A program made the translations under genes and the position numbers. DNA of 62,597 nucleotides from Halomonas icarae (lineage in GTDB: Bacteria > Pseudomonadota > Gammaproteobacteria > Pseudomonadales > Halomonadaceae), in NCBI RefSeq assembly GCF_009901955.1, contig NZ_WUTS01000001.1:3153937-3216533 (forward strand). Direction: 5' to 3'. This document shows, in pieces, positions 35,322 to 56,278 of the stretch. A model generated the notes under the pieces. That model did not search any database. It saw only the letters and a list, made by a program, of their open reading frames with translations, and had not been told where the DNA came from. Position 1 is the first letter of the stretch. Each line of letters opens with the position of its first letter.

Positions 35322-35852
35322 TTACTTCTTCTTGGCTTCTTTGCGACGCACCTGCTCGTCGGCGTACCTGACACCCTTGCCCTTGTAGGGCTCGGGCGGA
35401 CGGAAGGCGCGGATTTCCGCGGCCACATGGCCGAGCTTCTGCTTGTCCGCGCTCTTCAGCACGATCTGGGTGTTCTTCGGCGTTTCCGCGGAGACACCCT
35501 CAGGCAGCGTATACTCGACTGGGTGCGAGAAGCCTAGTGACAGATTGAGCGTCTGGCCCTTGGCCTGGGCACGATAACCGACGCCGATGATTTCGAGGGA
35601 CTTGGTGAAGCCTTCGCTTACCCCGGTCACCAGATTCTGCACCAGGGCGCGGGTGGTACCGGCCATGGCCCAGGTCTTGGCAGACTCGCTGGGGGCGAAG
35701 GTCAGCTGACCCTCTTCCTGACCTACCACCACGTCGTGGTGGATGGTCATTGACAGCGTGCCCTGGCCGCCCTTGGCGGTCAGCTGGTCACCGTCGATCT
35801 TGATCTCGACGCCAGCGGGCACTTTTACTGGATATTTGGCTACGCGGGACAT
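35322..35852 (-). CDS. rplF: 50S ribosomal protein L6
   Basis: A 176-residue uL6 (E. coli 177) with two similar domains and the signature region [14 protein letters not shown] near the C-terminus. It lies near the sarcin-ricin loop. It follows rpsH by 9 bp. Confidence 0.99.
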   Translation of the reverse strand: MSRVAKYPVKVPAGVEIKIDGDQLTAKGGQGTLSMTIHHDVVVGQEEGQLTFAPSESAKTWAMAGTTRALVQNLVTGVSEGFTKSLEIIGVGYRAQAKGQTLNLSLGFSHPVEYTLPEGVSAETPKNTQIVLKSADKQKLGHVAAEIRAFRPPEPYKGKGVRYADEQVRRKEAKKK

Positions 35853-35861
35853 TCCAAACTC

Positions 35862-36254
35862 CTAGAATACGGTGCAGATGACTTCGCCACCGACACCGGC
35901 CTTGCGAGCCGCGCGATCGGTCATCACCCCGTTGGAGGTGGTGACGATAGCGATACCCAGACCATCGGCGACCTTCGGCAGCGCGTCCTTGCCCTTGTAC
36001 TGGCGCAGGGACGGCTTGGAAACTCGCTGGATGTGCTCGATGACCGGCTTGCCCTCGAAATACTTGAGGGTCACGGCCAGCTCCGGCTTGGCGCTTTCGG
36101 ACACCGCGAAGTCGTTGATGTAACCCTCTTCCTTCAATACGCGGGCCACCTCAACCTTGAGGCGGGAAGACGGCATGGTGACCGTCTCCTTGGTGGCCAT
36201 TTGCGCATTGCGGATACGGGTAAACATATCCGCCAGAGTATCTTGCATGCTCAT
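35862..36254 (-). CDS. rpsH: 30S ribosomal protein S8
   Basis: A 130-residue uS8, starting [18 protein letters not shown]; the second Met is the conventional start and is equally possible. The C-terminal signature [17 protein letters not shown] is present. It binds 16S rRNA helix 21 and, in E. coli, represses spc operon translation at rplE. Confidence 0.98.
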   Translation of the reverse strand: MSMQDTLADMFTRIRNAQMATKETVTMPSSRLKVEVARVLKEEGYINDFAVSESAKPELAVTLKYFEGKPVIEHIQRVSKPSLRQYKGKDALPKVADGLGIAIVTTSNGVMTDRAARKAGVGGEVICTVF

Positions 36255-36283
36255 TTACGTTGCGCTCCTGATTCTTGCGTGGC

Positions 36284-36589
36284 TTACCAGCTGGACTTCT
36301 TGAGTCCGGGAACATCGCCACGCATGGCGGCTTCACGAAGCTTGTTGCGGCCGAGGCCGAACTTGTTGTAGAAGCCGTGCGGACGACCAGTGATACGACA
36401 GCGGTTACGCTGACGCACCGGGCTGGAGTCGCGCGGCAACTGCTGAAGCTTCAGCGTAGCTTCGAAGCGCTCTTCGTCGGAAGCGTTCGCGTCCTGGATG
36501 ATCGCCTTGAGCTCGGCACGCTTGGCGGAGTACTTCTCCACCAGCTTGGCGCGCTTGAGCTCACGCTCTACCATGCTTTTCTTTGCCAT
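36284..36589 (-). CDS. rpsN: 30S ribosomal protein S14, zinc-independent type
   Basis: A 101-residue uS14, starting [17 protein letters not shown]. It is the long form that lacks the CxxC zinc knuckle; the core reads [18 protein letters not shown]. It lies 10 bp after rplE. Confidence 0.99.
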   Translation of the reverse strand: MAKKSMVERELKRAKLVEKYSAKRAELKAIIQDANASDEERFEATLKLQQLPRDSSPVRQRNRCRITGRPHGFYNKFGLGRNKLREAAMRGDVPGLKKSSW

Positions 36590-36599
36590 GATCCCACCC

Positions 36600-37139
36600 T
36601 TATTTCTTGAACGGGAAGTTCAGCGCGCTCAGCAGCGCACGACCTTCATCATCGGTGTTGGCGGTGGTGGTGATGGTGACATCCAGACCACGAATCCGGT
36701 CGATCTTATCATACTCGAGTTCCGGGAAGATGATCTGCTCACGCACCCCCATGGAGTAGTTGCCACGACCGTCGAAGGACTTCGGGTTGAGACCACGGAA
36801 GTCACGAACGCGGGGGATCGCGATATTCACCAGGCGATCGAGGAAGTCCCACATGCGCTCGGAGCGCAGGGTCACCTTGATCCCGATCGGCCAGCCTTCA
36901 CGCACCTTGAAGCCCGCGATGGACTTACGTGCCTTGGTTACCACCGGCTTCTGACCGGAGAGCTTCTCCAGGTCACCGATGGCGTTGTCGATCAGCTTTT
37001 TATCGCTGGTCGCTTCGCCGATGCCCATATTCAGAGTCACCTTGGTGACTCGTGGCACCTGCATCACGTTGGCGTAGCTGAACTGCTCTTTGAGTTGAGC
37101 CACCACCTCGTTCTGATAACGTTCTTTCAAGTTCGCCAT
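36600..37139 (-). CDS. rplE: 50S ribosomal protein L5
   Basis: A 179-residue uL5 (E. coli 179), with the signature [17 protein letters not shown]. It binds 5S rRNA and contacts the P-site tRNA. It lies 18 bp after rplX; in E. coli the S8 control site spans this junction. Confidence 0.99.
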   Translation of the reverse strand: MANLKERYQNEVVAQLKEQFSYANVMQVPRVTKVTLNMGIGEATSDKKLIDNAIGDLEKLSGQKPVVTKARKSIAGFKVREGWPIGIKVTLRSERMWDFLDRLVNIAIPRVRDFRGLNPKSFDGRGNYSMGVREQIIFPELEYDKIDRIRGLDVTITTTANTDDEGRALLSALNFPFKK

Positions 37140-37157
37140 TATGCTACCCGACTCGCG

Positions 37158-37472
37158 TTAGGCGTCGATCTGCGACTGCGTCGACTTGTAGATACGTACC
37201 TTGGTACCGTCTTCCTGAACCTGGAAGCCGACGCGATCTGCCTTTCCGGTCTCCTGGTTGAAGATGGCCACGTTGGACGCGTGAATCGGAGCCTCGCGCT
37301 CGACGATACCGCCCTGATTTCCCGCCATGGGATTGGGCTTGGTGTGACGCTTGATCATGTTCACACCGGACACCACGAAGCGGTTATCAAGAACCCGCTT
37401 TACGGTGCCGCGCTTGCCCTTATCCTTGCCGGCGATGACGATCACTTCATCGTCACGTTTGATCTTTTGCAT
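37158..37472 (-). CDS. rplX: 50S ribosomal protein L24
   Basis: A 104-residue uL24 with the KOW motif [20 protein letters not shown]. It nucleates 50S assembly and borders the tunnel exit. It lies 14 bp after rplN. Confidence 0.99.
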   Translation of the reverse strand: MQKIKRDDEVIVIAGKDKGKRGTVKRVLDNRFVVSGVNMIKRHTKPNPMAGNQGGIVEREAPIHASNVAIFNQETGKADRVGFQVQEDGTKVRIYKSTQSQIDA

Positions 37473-37486
37473 ATCCGCCTCGCTCC

Positions 37487-37858
37487 TTACAGCACTTCAG
37501 GCGCCAAGGAAATGATCTTCATGAACTTCTCGTTGCGAAGCTCACGGGTCACCGGCCCGAAGATACGGGTGCCGATCGGCTGATCATTGGTGTTGTTCAA
37601 CAGAACCGCCGCATTTCCGTCGAAGCGAATCAGCGAGCCGTCGGAACGACGGACACCGCTGCGGGTGCGAACCACCACCGCCTTGAGGACCTGGCCTTTC
37701 TTGACCTTGCCACGCGGAATGGCTTCTTTCACCGTGACTTTGATGATGTCGCCAACGTGGGCATAACGGCGATGAGAACCGCCCAGCACCTTGATGCACT
37801 GCACCCGGCGCGCTCCACTGTTGTCGGCGACGTCCAGCATTGTCTGAGTCTGAATCAT
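37487..37858 (-). CDS. rplN: 50S ribosomal protein L14
   Basis: A 123-residue uL14, starting [18 protein letters not shown], with the family signature in [19 protein letters not shown]. It forms an intersubunit bridge. It is the first gene of the spc operon, 38 bp after rpsQ with no clear terminator between, so read-through from S10 is likely. Confidence 0.99.
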   Translation of the reverse strand: MIQTQTMLDVADNSGARRVQCIKVLGGSHRRYAHVGDIIKVTVKEAIPRGKVKKGQVLKAVVVRTRSGVRRSDGSLIRFDGNAAVLLNNTNDQPIGTRIFGPVTRELRNEKFMKIISLAPEVL

Positions 37859-37896
37859 CGGTTTTCTCCAAACCTAATCTGACAGCAGGTGTAGGG

Positions 37897-38166
37897 TTAG
37901 CCCTTGGCCTGCTCGACCACCTCGACCAGCGTCCAGGACTTGGTCTTGGACAGCGGACGGCACTCCTGGATGGAGACCGTATCACCGGCCTTCGCCTGGT
38001 TCGCCTCGTCATGGGCGTGGAGCTTGGTGGAGCGCTTAACGTACTTGCCGTAGATCGGGTGCCGCTCACGGCGCTCGATCATCACGACGATGGACTTGTC
38101 CATCTTGTCGCTCACCACCTTGCCGGTGAGCGTACGGGTTTTCTTCTCTTCGGCCATCTCAGTCAC
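37897..38166 (-). CDS. rpsQ: 30S ribosomal protein S17
   Basis: An 89-residue uS17 with an OB-fold; the signature [19 protein letters not shown] is present. It is an early 16S rRNA binder. It is the last gene of the S10 operon and overlaps rpmC by 8 bp. Confidence 0.99.
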   Translation of the reverse strand: MTEMAEEKKTRTLTGKVVSDKMDKSIVVMIERRERHPIYGKYVKRSTKLHAHDEANQAKAGDTVSIQECRPLSKTKSWTLVEVVEQAKG

Positions 38167-38353
38167 CTGCCTTCTCGTTGAGCACAGTCTTCACCCGGGC
38201 GATGTCCCGACGAACCTGCTTGAGCAGGTGCGTCTGGCTGAGTTGGCCGGTGGCCTTCTGCATGCGCAGGTTGAACTGCTCGCGGAGGAGTTCGAGGAGC
38301 TGATCGTTCAGCTCGTCGACTGACTTTTCACGGATTTCCTGGGCTTTCATCAC
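38159..38353 (-). CDS. rpmC: 50S ribosomal protein L29
   Basis: A 64-residue two-helix uL29, with the signature region [16 protein letters not shown]. It sits at the tunnel exit where trigger factor and SRP dock. It overlaps rplP by 4 bp and rpsQ by 8 bp, implying coupled translation. Confidence 0.99.
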   Translation of the reverse strand: MMKAQEIREKSVDELNDQLLELLREQFNLRMQKATGQLSQTHLLKQVRRDIARVKTVLNEKAGD

Positions 38354-38763
38354 ATCACCGTCCGTTTCACAAAGGTGGTGGAAACCGGGAACTTCTGCGC
38401 CGCCAGGCCAAAGGCCTCGCGAGCCAGCTCCTCGGACACGCCTTCGATCTCGTAGAGGATCCGACCGGGCTGAATCTGTGCGACCCAGTACTCGACGGAA
38501 CCCTTCCCCTTACCCATACGGACTTCGAGGGGCTTCTTGGAGATCGGCTTGTCCGGGAACACCCGAATCCAGATCTTGCCACCACGCTTGACGTGACGGG
38601 TGATCGCACGACGACCGGCTTCAATCTGACGGGCGGTGATACGACCACGGCCAGTTGCCTTGAGGCCGTATTCGCCGAAGCTTACCTTGCTTCCGCGATG
38701 CGCCAGGCCACGATTGCGGCCCTTCTGCATCTTGCGGAACTTCATACGCTTGGGTTGTAACAT
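38350..38763 (-). CDS. rplP: 50S ribosomal protein L16
   Basis: A 137-residue uL16, starting [19 protein letters not shown]. It contacts the A-site tRNA elbow. The conserved Arg-rich segment that is hydroxylated at Arg81 in E. coli corresponds to the [12 protein letters not shown] region. It lies 15 bp after rpsC. Confidence 0.99.
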   Translation of the reverse strand: MLQPKRMKFRKMQKGRNRGLAHRGSKVSFGEYGLKATGRGRITARQIEAGRRAITRHVKRGGKIWIRVFPDKPISKKPLEVRMGKGKGSVEYWVAQIQPGRILYEIEGVSEELAREAFGLAAQKFPVSTTFVKRTVM

Positions 38764-38778
38764 CGACTCGCTCTCCCC

Positions 38779-39477
<699 letters not shown>

Positions 39478-39488
39478 CTGGTCGACTC

Positions 39489-39821
39489 CTACTTCTCGGC
39501 TACCTTGACGGTGATGTGGCAGGTGCGCTTCAAGATACGATCCGCGCGGCCCTTGGCACGCGGCTTGATACGCTTGAGCGTCATGCCCTCATCGACGCAG
39601 ATGGTCGAGACACGCAGCTCGTCGATATCCATGCCGTTATTTTCTTCCGCGTTCGCGATGGCGGACTGCAGCACTTTCTTGACCAGCTTGGCAGCCTTCT
39701 TCGGTGAGAAGGTCAGCAGGTCCAGCGCCTCGGCGACCGGCTTATCGCGCACCTGGTCAGCCACCAAACGGGCCTTCTGGGCGGATAAACGAGCGCCACG
39801 CAGCTTAGCTGTGACTTCCAT
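39489..39821 (-). CDS. rplV: 50S ribosomal protein L22
   Basis: A 110-residue uL22 (E. coli 110). Its long hairpin, with [20 protein letters not shown], lines the exit tunnel, where macrolide-resistance changes occur. No obvious deletion is seen. It lies 18 bp after rpsS. Confidence 0.99.
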   Translation of the reverse strand: MEVTAKLRGARLSAQKARLVADQVRDKPVAEALDLLTFSPKKAAKLVKKVLQSAIANAEENNGMDIDELRVSTICVDEGMTLKRIKPRAKGRADRILKRTCHITVKVAEK

Positions 39822-39839
39822 CTCTCAATCCTCTCTGGC

Positions 39840-40115
39840 TTACCGTTTGGCTTTCTTGTCCGCCGCATGACCGCGATAGAGGCGGGTAGCAGCGAATTCG
39901 CCCAGTTTGTGGCCAACCATTTCCTCGGAGACATGCACCGGGACGTGTTGGCGACCGTTATGGACTGCGATGGTGAGTCCTACCATGTTGGGCAGGATCA
40001 TGGAGCGACGCGACCAGGTCTTGATCGGTTTGCGATCACTCTTCTCCACAGCAGCCTCGACCTTCTTCAGCAGATGAAGGTCAATAAAGGGACCTTTCTT
40101 CAGTGAACGTGGCAC
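39840..40115 (-). CDS. rpsS: 30S ribosomal protein S19
   Basis: A 91-residue uS19, starting [20 protein letters not shown] and containing [20 protein letters not shown]. It binds 16S rRNA in the head with S13. It lies 22 bp after rplB. Confidence 0.99.
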   Translation of the reverse strand: MPRSLKKGPFIDLHLLKKVEAAVEKSDRKPIKTWSRRSMILPNMVGLTIAVHNGRQHVPVHVSEEMVGHKLGEFAATRLYRGHAADKKAKR

Positions 40116-40137
40116 AGCCGTTACCTCTTAAAGTGTG

Positions 40138-40965
40138 TTACTTGGCCTTGCGGCGACGAACGATCAGCGCATCGGTGCGCTTGTTCTTGCGGGTCTTGTG
40201 GCCCTTGGTGGGAACGCCCCACGGAGTCACCGGATGACGACCACCGCTGGTGCGGCCTTCACCGCCACCGTGCGGGTGATCCACCGGGTTCATGGCCACG
40301 CCGCGAACGGTCGGACGCACACCTTTCCAGCGCTTCGCACCGGCCTTGCCAAGCTGACGCAGGCTGTGCTCTGAATTGCCCACTTCTCCCAGGGTCGCGC
40401 GGCACTCGCTCAGCACCTTGCGCATCTCGCCGGAGCGCAGACGCAGGGTGGCATAGTTGCCTTCACGAGCGACCAGCTGGGCGCTGGTACCGGCGCTGCG
40501 AGCGATCTGGCCGCCCTTGCCGGGCTTGAGCTCGATGCAGTGCACGGTGGAACCCAGCGGAATGTTACGCAGCGGAAGAGCGTTGCCCTTCTTGATGGCC
40601 GCGTTGACGCCGGACTCGAGACGGTCGCCGGCGCTCACGCCCTTGGGCGCCAGAATGTAGCGACGCTCGCCATCGAGATACTTCAGCAGCGCGATGTTGG
40701 CGCTACGGTTCGGATCGTACTCGAGACGCTCAACGATGGCCGGAACGCCATCCTTGGTGCGCTTGAAGTCGATGATCCGGTAGTGCTGACGGTGACCACC
40801 GCCCACGTGACGGGTGGTGATACGACCGTTGTTGTTACGCCCGCCATTGCGCGACTGCTTCTCGAGCAGAGGCGCGTAGGGTGCACCCTTGTGGAGCTCG
40901 CTGTTCACGACCTTTACAAGGTGGCGACGACCGGCGGATGTGGGTTTAGTCTTGACGATTGCCAT
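40138..40965 (-). CDS. rplB: 50S ribosomal protein L2
   Basis: A 275-residue uL2 (E. coli 273). The signature near the peptidyl-transferase centre, [18 protein letters not shown], includes the conserved His. It is needed for subunit association and peptide-bond formation. It lies 17 bp after rplW. Confidence 0.99.
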   Translation of the reverse strand: MAIVKTKPTSAGRRHLVKVVNSELHKGAPYAPLLEKQSRNGGRNNNGRITTRHVGGGHRQHYRIIDFKRTKDGVPAIVERLEYDPNRSANIALLKYLDGERRYILAPKGVSAGDRLESGVNAAIKKGNALPLRNIPLGSTVHCIELKPGKGGQIARSAGTSAQLVAREGNYATLRLRSGEMRKVLSECRATLGEVGNSEHSLRQLGKAGAKRWKGVRPTVRGVAMNPVDHPHGGGEGRTSGGRHPVTPWGVPTKGHKTRKNKRTDALIVRRRKAK

Positions 40966-40982
40966 TGTCCGTACTCCTGCCC

Positions 40983-41279
40983 TTATTCGGCGCCAGAGAA
41001 GTCTTCAAGGGTCTCGCCGGCGGCCAACGTAACATAGGCCTTGCGATACCCCTTGCGGTGACCCAGACCCTGCGCGGTGCGCTTGGTCTTGCCCTTGACG
41101 TTCAGCGCTTGAACGCGGTCGACCTTCTTGCCGAACAGAGCCTCAACGGCCTTCTTGATCTCGGGCTTGGTCGCGTCGCTAGCCACCTTGAACACGTACT
41201 GGTTGCGTTCAGCAGCCATGGCGGCCTTCTCGGTCACGTGCGGGCCGAGCAGCACCTTGAATACACGCTCCTGGTTCAT
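40983..41279 (-). CDS. rplW: 50S ribosomal protein L23
   Basis: A 98-residue uL23, starting [19 protein letters not shown]. It is the docking site for trigger factor and SRP at the tunnel exit. Its start overlaps the rplD stop by 4 bp (ATGA). Confidence 0.99.
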   Translation of the reverse strand: MNQERVFKVLLGPHVTEKAAMAAERNQYVFKVASDATKPEIKKAVEALFGKKVDRVQALNVKGKTKRTAQGLGHRKGYRKAYVTLAAGETLEDFSGAE

Positions 41280-41881
41280 GCCAGCTTCTCCTCGAATTTA
41301 CGGAGGGCGGAGACGGTGGCCAGCACCTTGTCGAAGGCGACCAGACTCACCGGATCGGCGGCGGCCACATCGACCACATCCACGTTGGGGATGTTGCGGG
41401 CGGCCAGGTAGAGGTTCTCATCGACTTCTTCGGTGACGATCAGCACCTTCTCCAGACCCAGCTCGTTGAGCTTGGCGACCAGCTGCTTGGTCTTCGGAGC
41501 GTCGACGGCGAACTCCTCGACGGCCACCAGGCGATCCTGGCGCACCAGCTCGGAGAGGATCGAGCGCATCGCCGCACGGTACATCTTGCGGTTGACCTTC
41601 TGGGTGTAGTCCTGGGGACGAGCCGCAAAGGTCACACCGCCACTGCGCCAGATCGGCGAGCGGATGGTGCCGGCACGGGCACGACCGGTACCCTTCTGAC
41701 GCCACGGCTTCTTGCCGCCGCCACGCACGTCGGAACGGTTCTTCTGAGCGCGGGTACCCTGACGACCACCGGCCAGATAGGCGGTGACAACCTGGTGCAC
41801 GAGCGCTTCATTGAATTCTTTGCCAAAGGTGGCGTCGGACACGTCGACGGTGCCGGCGCCGGCAGCAAGATTCAGATTCAT
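41276..41881 (-). CDS. rplD: 50S ribosomal protein L4
   Basis: A 201-residue uL4 (E. coli 201). Its tunnel loop contains [20 protein letters not shown], the erythromycin-associated region, with no abnormality visible. In E. coli L4 also represses the S10 operon through the long rpsJ leader, which is not recognisable upstream of rpsJ here. Confidence 0.99.
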   Translation of the reverse strand: MNLNLAAGAGTVDVSDATFGKEFNEALVHQVVTAYLAGGRQGTRAQKNRSDVRGGGKKPWRQKGTGRARAGTIRSPIWRSGGVTFAARPQDYTQKVNRKMYRAAMRSILSELVRQDRLVAVEEFAVDAPKTKQLVAKLNELGLEKVLIVTEEVDENLYLAARNIPNVDVVDVAAADPVSLVAFDKVLATVSALRKFEEKLA

Positions 41882-41895
41882 CGGTAGATTCCCCT

Positions 41896-42534
41896 TCAGC
41901 CAGCTTTCACGGCGCTGCGCACGATAACGTCACTACCGGTGGCACCAGGCACGGCACCCTTGACCAGCAGCAGATTACGCTCAGCATCGACGCGGACGAC
42001 TTCAAGACTCTGGACGGTGCAACGCACGTTGCCCATCTGGCCAGCCATTTTCTTGCCCTTGAACACTCGCCCAGGGGTCTGGCACATGCCGATGGAGCCC
42101 GGCGCGCGGTGGGCCAGGGAGTTACCGTGGCTGTTGTCCTGGGTGCGGAAGTTCCAGCGCTTGACGGCGCCCTGGAAACCCTTGCCCTTGGAGCTGCCAG
42201 TCACATCGATCGATTGACCAGCTTCGAAGAGGGATACGGTGAGTTCGCCGCCCACTTCCGGAGCCTCGTCGCCTTCTGCCAGGCGGAACTCCATCAGCGA
42301 ACGACCGGCCTCGACACCTGCCTTGGCGAACTGCCCAGCCTGGGCCTTCGACAGGTGCTTGGCCTTGCGGGAGCCAGTTGTAACCTGAATCGCCGCGTAG
42401 CCGTCGCTTTCGACGGTCTTGACGCGAGTGACGCGATTAGGCTCAACCTCGATCACGGTTACGGGCACGGAAGCGCCGTCTTCGGTGAAGACACGGGTCA
42501 TCCCGGCCTTCTTGCCGACTAAACCGATAGTCAT
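41896..42534 (-). CDS. rplC: 50S ribosomal protein L3
   Basis: A 212-residue uL3, starting [16 protein letters not shown], with the signature around [20 protein letters not shown] near the peptidyl-transferase centre. It is a primary 50S assembly protein. It is separated from rpsJ by an unusually long gap of 149 bp. Confidence 0.99.
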   Translation of the reverse strand: MTIGLVGKKAGMTRVFTEDGASVPVTVIEVEPNRVTRVKTVESDGYAAIQVTTGSRKAKHLSKAQAGQFAKAGVEAGRSLMEFRLAEGDEAPEVGGELTVSLFEAGQSIDVTGSSKGKGFQGAVKRWNFRTQDNSHGNSLAHRAPGSIGMCQTPGRVFKGKKMAGQMGNVRCTVQSLEVVRVDAERNLLLVKGAVPGATGSDVIVRSAVKAG

Positions 42535-42683
42535 TCTCAGTCTCCTATAGTGTACGGGGCTATCACCCGCTATGGCTGCCCTTTCCAGAGCATTCCACTA
42601 GCACGTTGTGTGGCGCCTCACGGCGCGGCGGCTGCTGCTCGAGCGAATTGTCGAACGCTGGGCCGCGGTGTCTAGTGTAATAA
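42535..42683 (-). other. 149-bp gap between rpsJ and rplC, no gene seen
   Basis: No coding frame or clear terminator is visible. The stretch is GC-rich in its middle, with small stems such as GGGC/GCCC around the TAGCGGGTGATAG segment close to the rplC ribosome site (TAGGAGA). It is the longest untranslated gap within the S10 and spc operons and may carry a control element. Confidence 0.4.
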
Positions 42684-42995
42684 TCAGTCGAGCTTGATCT
42701 GCACGTCCACGCCGGCGGCGAGATCGAGCTTCATCAGGGCATCGACGGTCTTCTCCGTCGGCTCGACGATATCGAGCACGCGCTTGTGAGTGCGAATCTC
42801 GTACTGGTCGCGCGCGTCCTTGTTGACGTGCGGCGAGATCAGCACGGTATAGCGCTCGCGATTGGTCGGCAGAGGAATCGGTCCACGAACCTGGGCGCCG
42901 GTACGCTTGGCGGTTTCGACAATCTCCGCAGCGGACTGGTCGATCAGGCGATGGTCGAAGGCCTTCAACCGAATGCGAATCTTCTGGTTCTGCAT
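42684..42995 (-). CDS. rpsJ: 30S ribosomal protein S10 (NusE)
   Basis: A 103-residue uS10 (E. coli 103), starting [17 protein letters not shown]. It also acts as NusE, binding NusB and NusG during antitermination and transcription-translation coupling. The ATG at 42995 is chosen for the family N-terminus; the frame stays open upstream through the promoter and is not coding there. It is the first gene of the S10 operon. Confidence 0.99.
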   Translation of the reverse strand: MQNQKIRIRLKAFDHRLIDQSAAEIVETAKRTGAQVRGPIPLPTNRERYTVLISPHVNKDARDQYEIRTHKRVLDIVEPTEKTVDALMKLDLAAGVDVQIKLD

Positions 42996-43017
42996 TTGCC
43001 CTAACTCCAATGGATTC

Positions 43018-43035
43018 TGACGGCGCGAGCCGTCA
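43018..43035 (-). promoter_or_regulatory. Short hairpin in the rpsJ leader
   Basis: TGACGGC and GCCGTCA form a 7-bp stem with a four-base loop within a leader of only about 57 nt. It is much simpler than the 170-nt L4-responsive leader of E. coli. Confidence 0.5.
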
Positions 43036-43058
43036 ACCCACGCATTCAAAGGATGCGC

Positions 43059-43087
43059 ATTATATGCACACCGAAAACGAGAGTCAA
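43059..43087 (-). promoter_or_regulatory. Strong sigma-70 promoter of the S10 operon
   Basis: On the minus strand TTGACT (complement of 43082-43087) and a perfect TATAAT (complement of 43059-43064) are spaced by 17 bp. It lies between the tuf terminator and rpsJ. Confidence 0.88.
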
Positions 43088-43110
43088 ACACTCGTTGACG
43101 ATGAACAGCA

Positions 43111-43134
43111 AAGGGGCTCCTCCTGGAGCCCCTT
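43111..43134 (-). terminator. Terminator after tuf (end of the str operon)
   Basis: A perfect 10-bp stem (43111-43120 with 43125-43134) and four-base loop begins 25 bp after the tuf stop. The U-tract is short (TTTGCTG), so some read-through into rpsJ is possible. Confidence 0.75.
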
Positions 43135-43158
43135 CTGATCATTCAAGCAGCGCGATGC

Positions 43159-44352
<1,194 letters not shown>

Positions 44353-44381
44353 TGCTATAACCTCTTTACGTTAGCTAACGG

Positions 44382-46502
44382 TTAACCGTTTTGGTTGATG
44401 ACGGCTTCAACGACGCTGGACGGCGCCTCTTCGTAATCCGCAAACTCCATGACGTAGCTTGCGCGTCCCTGGGTCTGAGAACGCAGATCGGTCGCGTAAC
44501 CGAACATCTCAGCCAACGGAACTCTGGCGCGAATGACCTTGCCCATGGGCGAATCATCCATGCCGGATACCAGACCACGGCGGCGGTTGAGGTCACCCAT
44601 GACGTCGCCCATGAAGTCCTCGGGGGTGACGACCTCGACCTTCATTACCGGCTCGAGCAGCACCGCCTTGGCCTTCTTGGCACCTTCCTTGACTGCCATG
44701 GAAGAAGCAACCTTGAACGCGGTCTCGTTGGAGTCCACGTCGTGGTAGGAACCATCGTACAGCGTAACCTTGACGTCGATCATCGGATAGCCCGCGATGA
44801 CACCGTTCTGCAGCTGCTCGTAGGCCCCTTTCTCGACGGCTGGCACGTATTCCTTGGGAACCACGCCGCCGACGATCTCTGAAGCGAACTTGAAGCTCAT
44901 GTCTTCATCTTCGCCCTTGTCTTCCGCGGTCAGCGGCTCGATGCGCAGATGCACGTGACCGTACTGACCACGACCACCGGACTGGCGCACGAACTTGCCT
45001 TCCTGCTCGACCGAGCCACGAATGGTCTCGCGGTAGGCGACCTGCGGCTTGCCGATGTTGGCCTCGACCTTGAACTCACGACGCATGCGGTCGACGATGA
45101 TGTCGAGGTGCAGCTCGCCCATGCCGGAGATGATGGTCTGGCCCGTCTCCTCGTCGGTACGCACCTGGAACGAGGGGTCTTCCTGGGCCAGTTTGCCCAG
45201 CGCCACGCCCATCTTCTCCTGGTCCGCCTTGGACTTCGGCTCGACGGCCACGGAGATAACCGGGTCCGGGAACTCCATGCGCTCCAGCACGATCTTGTCA
45301 TTCAGGTCGCACAGGGTGTCGCCGGTGGTGACGTCCTTCAGACCGATACAGGCGGCGATATCGCCGGCCAGCACTTCCTTGATCTCCTCACGGGAGTTGG
45401 CGTGCATCTGCACCAGACGCCCGATACGCTCCTTCTTGTTGCGCACGGAGTTGTAGACGCTGTCGCCGGACTTCAGCACGCCGGAGTAGACGCGGATGAA
45501 GGTCAGGGTGCCGACGAAGGGATCGGTCGCGATCTTGAACGCCAGGGCGGCGAACGGCGCCTTGTCATCGGCCTCGCGAGTCTCGATGGTACCTTCCTTG
45601 TCGTCCAGCTCACCCTCGATCGCCTTGACCTCGGTGGGAGACGGAAGGTATTCGACGACTGAGTCCAGCACCGCCTGCACGCCCTTGTTCTTGAACGCAG
45701 AGCCGCAGGTGACCAGCACGATCTCGTTGTCGAGAGTACGACGGCGCAGACCGGCCTTGATCTCTTCCTTGGAAAGCTCGCCACCTTCCAGGTACTTGTC
45801 CATCAGCTCTTCGGAAGCTTCGGCTGCGGCCTCGACCATCTCCTCGCGATACTTCTCCGCGGTCTCCTGGAGATCGGCGGGGATATCGATCAGGTCATAG
45901 GTGGCACCGAAATCGCTTTCGTTCCACTGGATGGCCTTCATCTCGATCAGATCGATGACGCCCTTGAAGTCTTCCTCGGTGCCCCAGTTGATCTGGATCG
46001 GCACGGCATTGGCACCGAGCCGGTCCTTGAGCTGGGCGACCACGTTGAAGAAGTCAGCGCCGGTACGGTCCATCTTGTTGACGAACACCATGCGCGGAAC
46101 TTCGTACTTGTTGGCCTGACGCCAGACTGTCTCGGTCTGCGGCTGCACGCCGGAAGAGCCACACAGCACCACCACGGCACCGTCGAGCACACGCAGGGAA
46201 CGCTCCACCTCGATGGTGAAGTCGACGTGCCCGGGGGTGTCGATGATGTTGATGCGATGCTCGTCGAACTGGTGGTTCATCCCCCTCCAGAATGTCGTCA
46301 CGGCAGCGGAGGTGATGGTGATACCACGCTCCTGCTCCTGCTCCATCCAGTCGGTGGTAGAAGCGCCTTCGTGGGTCTCGCCCAACTTGTGGTTGATCCC
46401 GGTATAGAACAGCACGCGCTCGGTCGTGGTGGTCTTGCCGGCATCGACGTGGGCGACGATCCCGATGTTGCGATAGCGTTTTAGCGGAGTTTTGCGAGCC
46501 AC
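44382..46502 (-). CDS. fusA: Elongation factor G
   Basis: A 706-residue EF-G (E. coli 704). GTPase motifs [15 protein letters not shown] (from about 17), DTPGHVDF and [10 protein letters not shown] are present, followed by domains II to V. It drives translocation and, with RRF, ribosome recycling. It lies 44 bp after rpsG. A frame restart upstream is not supported, since [15 protein letters not shown] is the family N-terminus. Confidence 0.99.
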   Translation of the reverse strand: MARKTPLKRYRNIGIVAHVDAGKTTTTERVLFYTGINHKLGETHEGASTTDWMEQEQERGITITSAAVTTFWRGMNHQFDEHRINIIDTPGHVDFTIEVERSLRVLDGAVVVLCGSSGVQPQTETVWRQANKYEVPRMVFVNKMDRTGADFFNVVAQLKDRLGANAVPIQINWGTEEDFKGVIDLIEMKAIQWNESDFGATYDLIDIPADLQETAEKYREEMVEAAAEASEELMDKYLEGGELSKEEIKAGLRRRTLDNEIVLVTCGSAFKNKGVQAVLDSVVEYLPSPTEVKAIEGELDDKEGTIETREADDKAPFAALAFKIATDPFVGTLTFIRVYSGVLKSGDSVYNSVRNKKERIGRLVQMHANSREEIKEVLAGDIAACIGLKDVTTGDTLCDLNDKIVLERMEFPDPVISVAVEPKSKADQEKMGVALGKLAQEDPSFQVRTDEETGQTIISGMGELHLDIIVDRMRREFKVEANIGKPQVAYRETIRGSVEQEGKFVRQSGGRGQYGHVHLRIEPLTAEDKGEDEDMSFKFASEIVGGVVPKEYVPAVEKGAYEQLQNGVIAGYPMIDVKVTLYDGSYHDVDSNETAFKVASSMAVKEGAKKAKAVLLEPVMKVEVVTPEDFMGDVMGDLNRRRGLVSGMDDSPMGKVIRARVPLAEMFGYATDLRSQTQGRASYVMEFADYEEAPSSVVEAVINQNG

Positions 46503-46546
46503 GGTGGAACTCCCCGTTGGTTGGCGATGCGTTTTGCGGCCGGCAC

Positions 46547-47017
46547 TTAGAACCGGAAGTGCGAGAAGGCCTTGTTGGCTTCAGCCATACGATGCACGTC
46601 TTCACGCTTCTTGACCGCAGAGCCCTTGCCTTCGGCGGCATCGAGCATCTCGCCGGCGAGACGCAGCACCATGGTCTTTTCACCACGGCGGCGCGCGGCA
46701 TCTGCCAGCCAACGCATGGCCAGCGCCTGACGACGCGAGGGACGCACCTCGACCGGCACCTGATAGGTCGCGCCGCCGACGCGGCGTGACTTCACCTCGA
46801 CCATCGGCTGGATGCTCTCCAGCGCCTTGTCGAAGATCTCCAGCGGCTCTTCGTTACTGCGCTCGGCAACCCTGTCCAGCGCACCATAGACGATGCGCTC
46901 AGCTACGGACTTCTTGCCGCCGATCATCAGGTGGTTCATGAACTTCGCCAGGCGTTCGCTTCCGAACTTGGGATCCGGCAGGATCTCACGCTTGGCCGCA
47001 ACTCTTCTTCTAGGCAT
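46547..47017 (-). CDS. rpsG: 30S ribosomal protein S7
   Basis: A 156-residue uS7 (E. coli 156 or 179), starting [20 protein letters not shown]. It nucleates the 30S head. In E. coli S7 represses its own translation by binding the rpsL-rpsG gap; here that gap is 130 bp and could carry the same element. Confidence 0.99.
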   Translation of the reverse strand: MPRRRVAAKREILPDPKFGSERLAKFMNHLMIGGKKSVAERIVYGALDRVAERSNEEPLEIFDKALESIQPMVEVKSRRVGGATYQVPVEVRPSRRQALAMRWLADAARRRGEKTMVLRLAGEMLDAAEGKGSAVKKREDVHRMAEANKAFSHFRF

Positions 47018-47147
47018 GATAAGCCCTCTGTTGAAGGGTCCTTCAGGTAAACTCGGAACTCCCGCGCACTCGCTTTGAGCCCGCGACGCCCGACCTTACT
47101 CTTATCAGACCGATATCAATGGGTGGTGAAATCGCGATCCGGGCCGA

Positions 47148-47522
47148 TCAGGCCTTGGGACGCTTGGTACCGTACTTGGAACGACCCTGCTTACGGTTCT
47201 GCACGCCGGAGGTGTCCAGAGCGCCGCGCACGGTGTGATAACGCACACCGGGAAGGTCCTTGACTCGACCACCGCGGATCAGAACCACGGAGTGCTCCTG
47301 CAGGTTGTGCCCCTCACCACCAATGTAGGAGGAAACCTCGAACCCGTTGGTCAGGCGAACACGGCACACCTTACGCAGTGCGGAGTTCGGCTTCTTCGGG
47401 GTAGTCGTGTAGACGCGGGTGCAAACGCCGCGCTTCTGCGGGCAGGCCTGCAGCGCCGGCACGTCACTCTTGCTGACGGGACGCTTGCGCGGCTTGCGCA
47501 CCAGCTGATTGATTGTTGCCAT
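47148..47522 (-). CDS. rpsL: 30S ribosomal protein S12
   Basis: A 124-residue uS12 (E. coli 124). Streptomycin-relevant residues are wild type: Lys43 in [12 protein letters not shown] and Lys88 in GRVKDLPG, with Asp89, the methylthiolation site, intact. It controls decoding accuracy. It is the first gene of the str operon, with a promoter about 110 bp upstream. Confidence 0.99.
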   Translation of the reverse strand: MATINQLVRKPRKRPVSKSDVPALQACPQKRGVCTRVYTTTPKKPNSALRKVCRVRLTNGFEVSSYIGGEGHNLQEHSVVLIRGGRVKDLPGVRYHTVRGALDTSGVQNRKQGRSKYGTKRPKA

Positions 47523-47633
47523 CTATTGCTCCAATGGGTTGCCTTGCGGAAGCGAGGTAGCCGCTCGCTTTCCTGTACTACGCTACCTTCCCAGCAGGTT
47601 CGGGCGCACCCGCCCCACTGTTAAAGGCTGCGC

Positions 47634-47663
47634 ATTCTACTGGCTGACGCCGCCCTTCGTCAA
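47634..47663 (-). promoter_or_regulatory. Sigma-70 promoter of the str operon
   Basis: On the minus strand TTGACG (complement of 47658-47663) and TAGAAT (complement of 47634-47639) are spaced by 18 bp, placing the start about 105 bp before rpsL. Confidence 0.75.
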
Positions 47664-47665
47664 GC

Positions 47666-47685
47666 CCGGCCGCCGCAGCGGCCGG
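47666..47685 (-). terminator. GC-rich hairpin after rpoC
   Basis: CCGGCCGC and GCGGCCGG form a perfect 8-bp stem with a four-base loop, 14 bp after the rpoC stop. No U-tract follows; instead the str -35 hexamer begins two bases later. It is probably a weak or Rho-aided end point. Confidence 0.5.
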
Positions 47686-47699
47686 ACCTGCCGGTGACG

Positions 47700-51920
<4,221 letters not shown>

Positions 51921-52005
51921 GGGGTCGGCTCCGCTGCGGAGTTGTCATGGGCGGGGGCAATGCTGCCACCCCCGCGGACCGTCATAATGTGAAGCGTCGG
52001 CCGCC

Positions 52006-56085
<4,080 letters not shown>

Positions 56086-56243
56086 CTGTATTCCCCAGCT
56101 TGTTCACCATGGGTGACCGATGCGTGGTCGGCGCCACCCGACGGGGTGCGGCTCCGTCAGGCGATGAAGGCAAGCGCCTAGAGGGACGCTCGCCTTCTGG
56201 AATTCGTCTGGCCGGGCTGCCGAAGCAGCGGCCAGTGACAACA

Positions 56244-56278
56244 GAAAAAGGCCGGCAGCGGGTGTCCCGCCACCAGCC
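56244..56278 (-). terminator. Attenuator between rplL and rpoB
   Basis: On the minus strand a 13-bp stem including G-U pairs (56250-56262 with 56266-56278) and a three-base loop is followed by TTTTTC. This is a proper intrinsic terminator inside the rplJL-rpoBC unit. E. coli has a partial attenuator in the same place, which makes ribosomal protein mRNA exceed polymerase mRNA. Confidence 0.8.
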
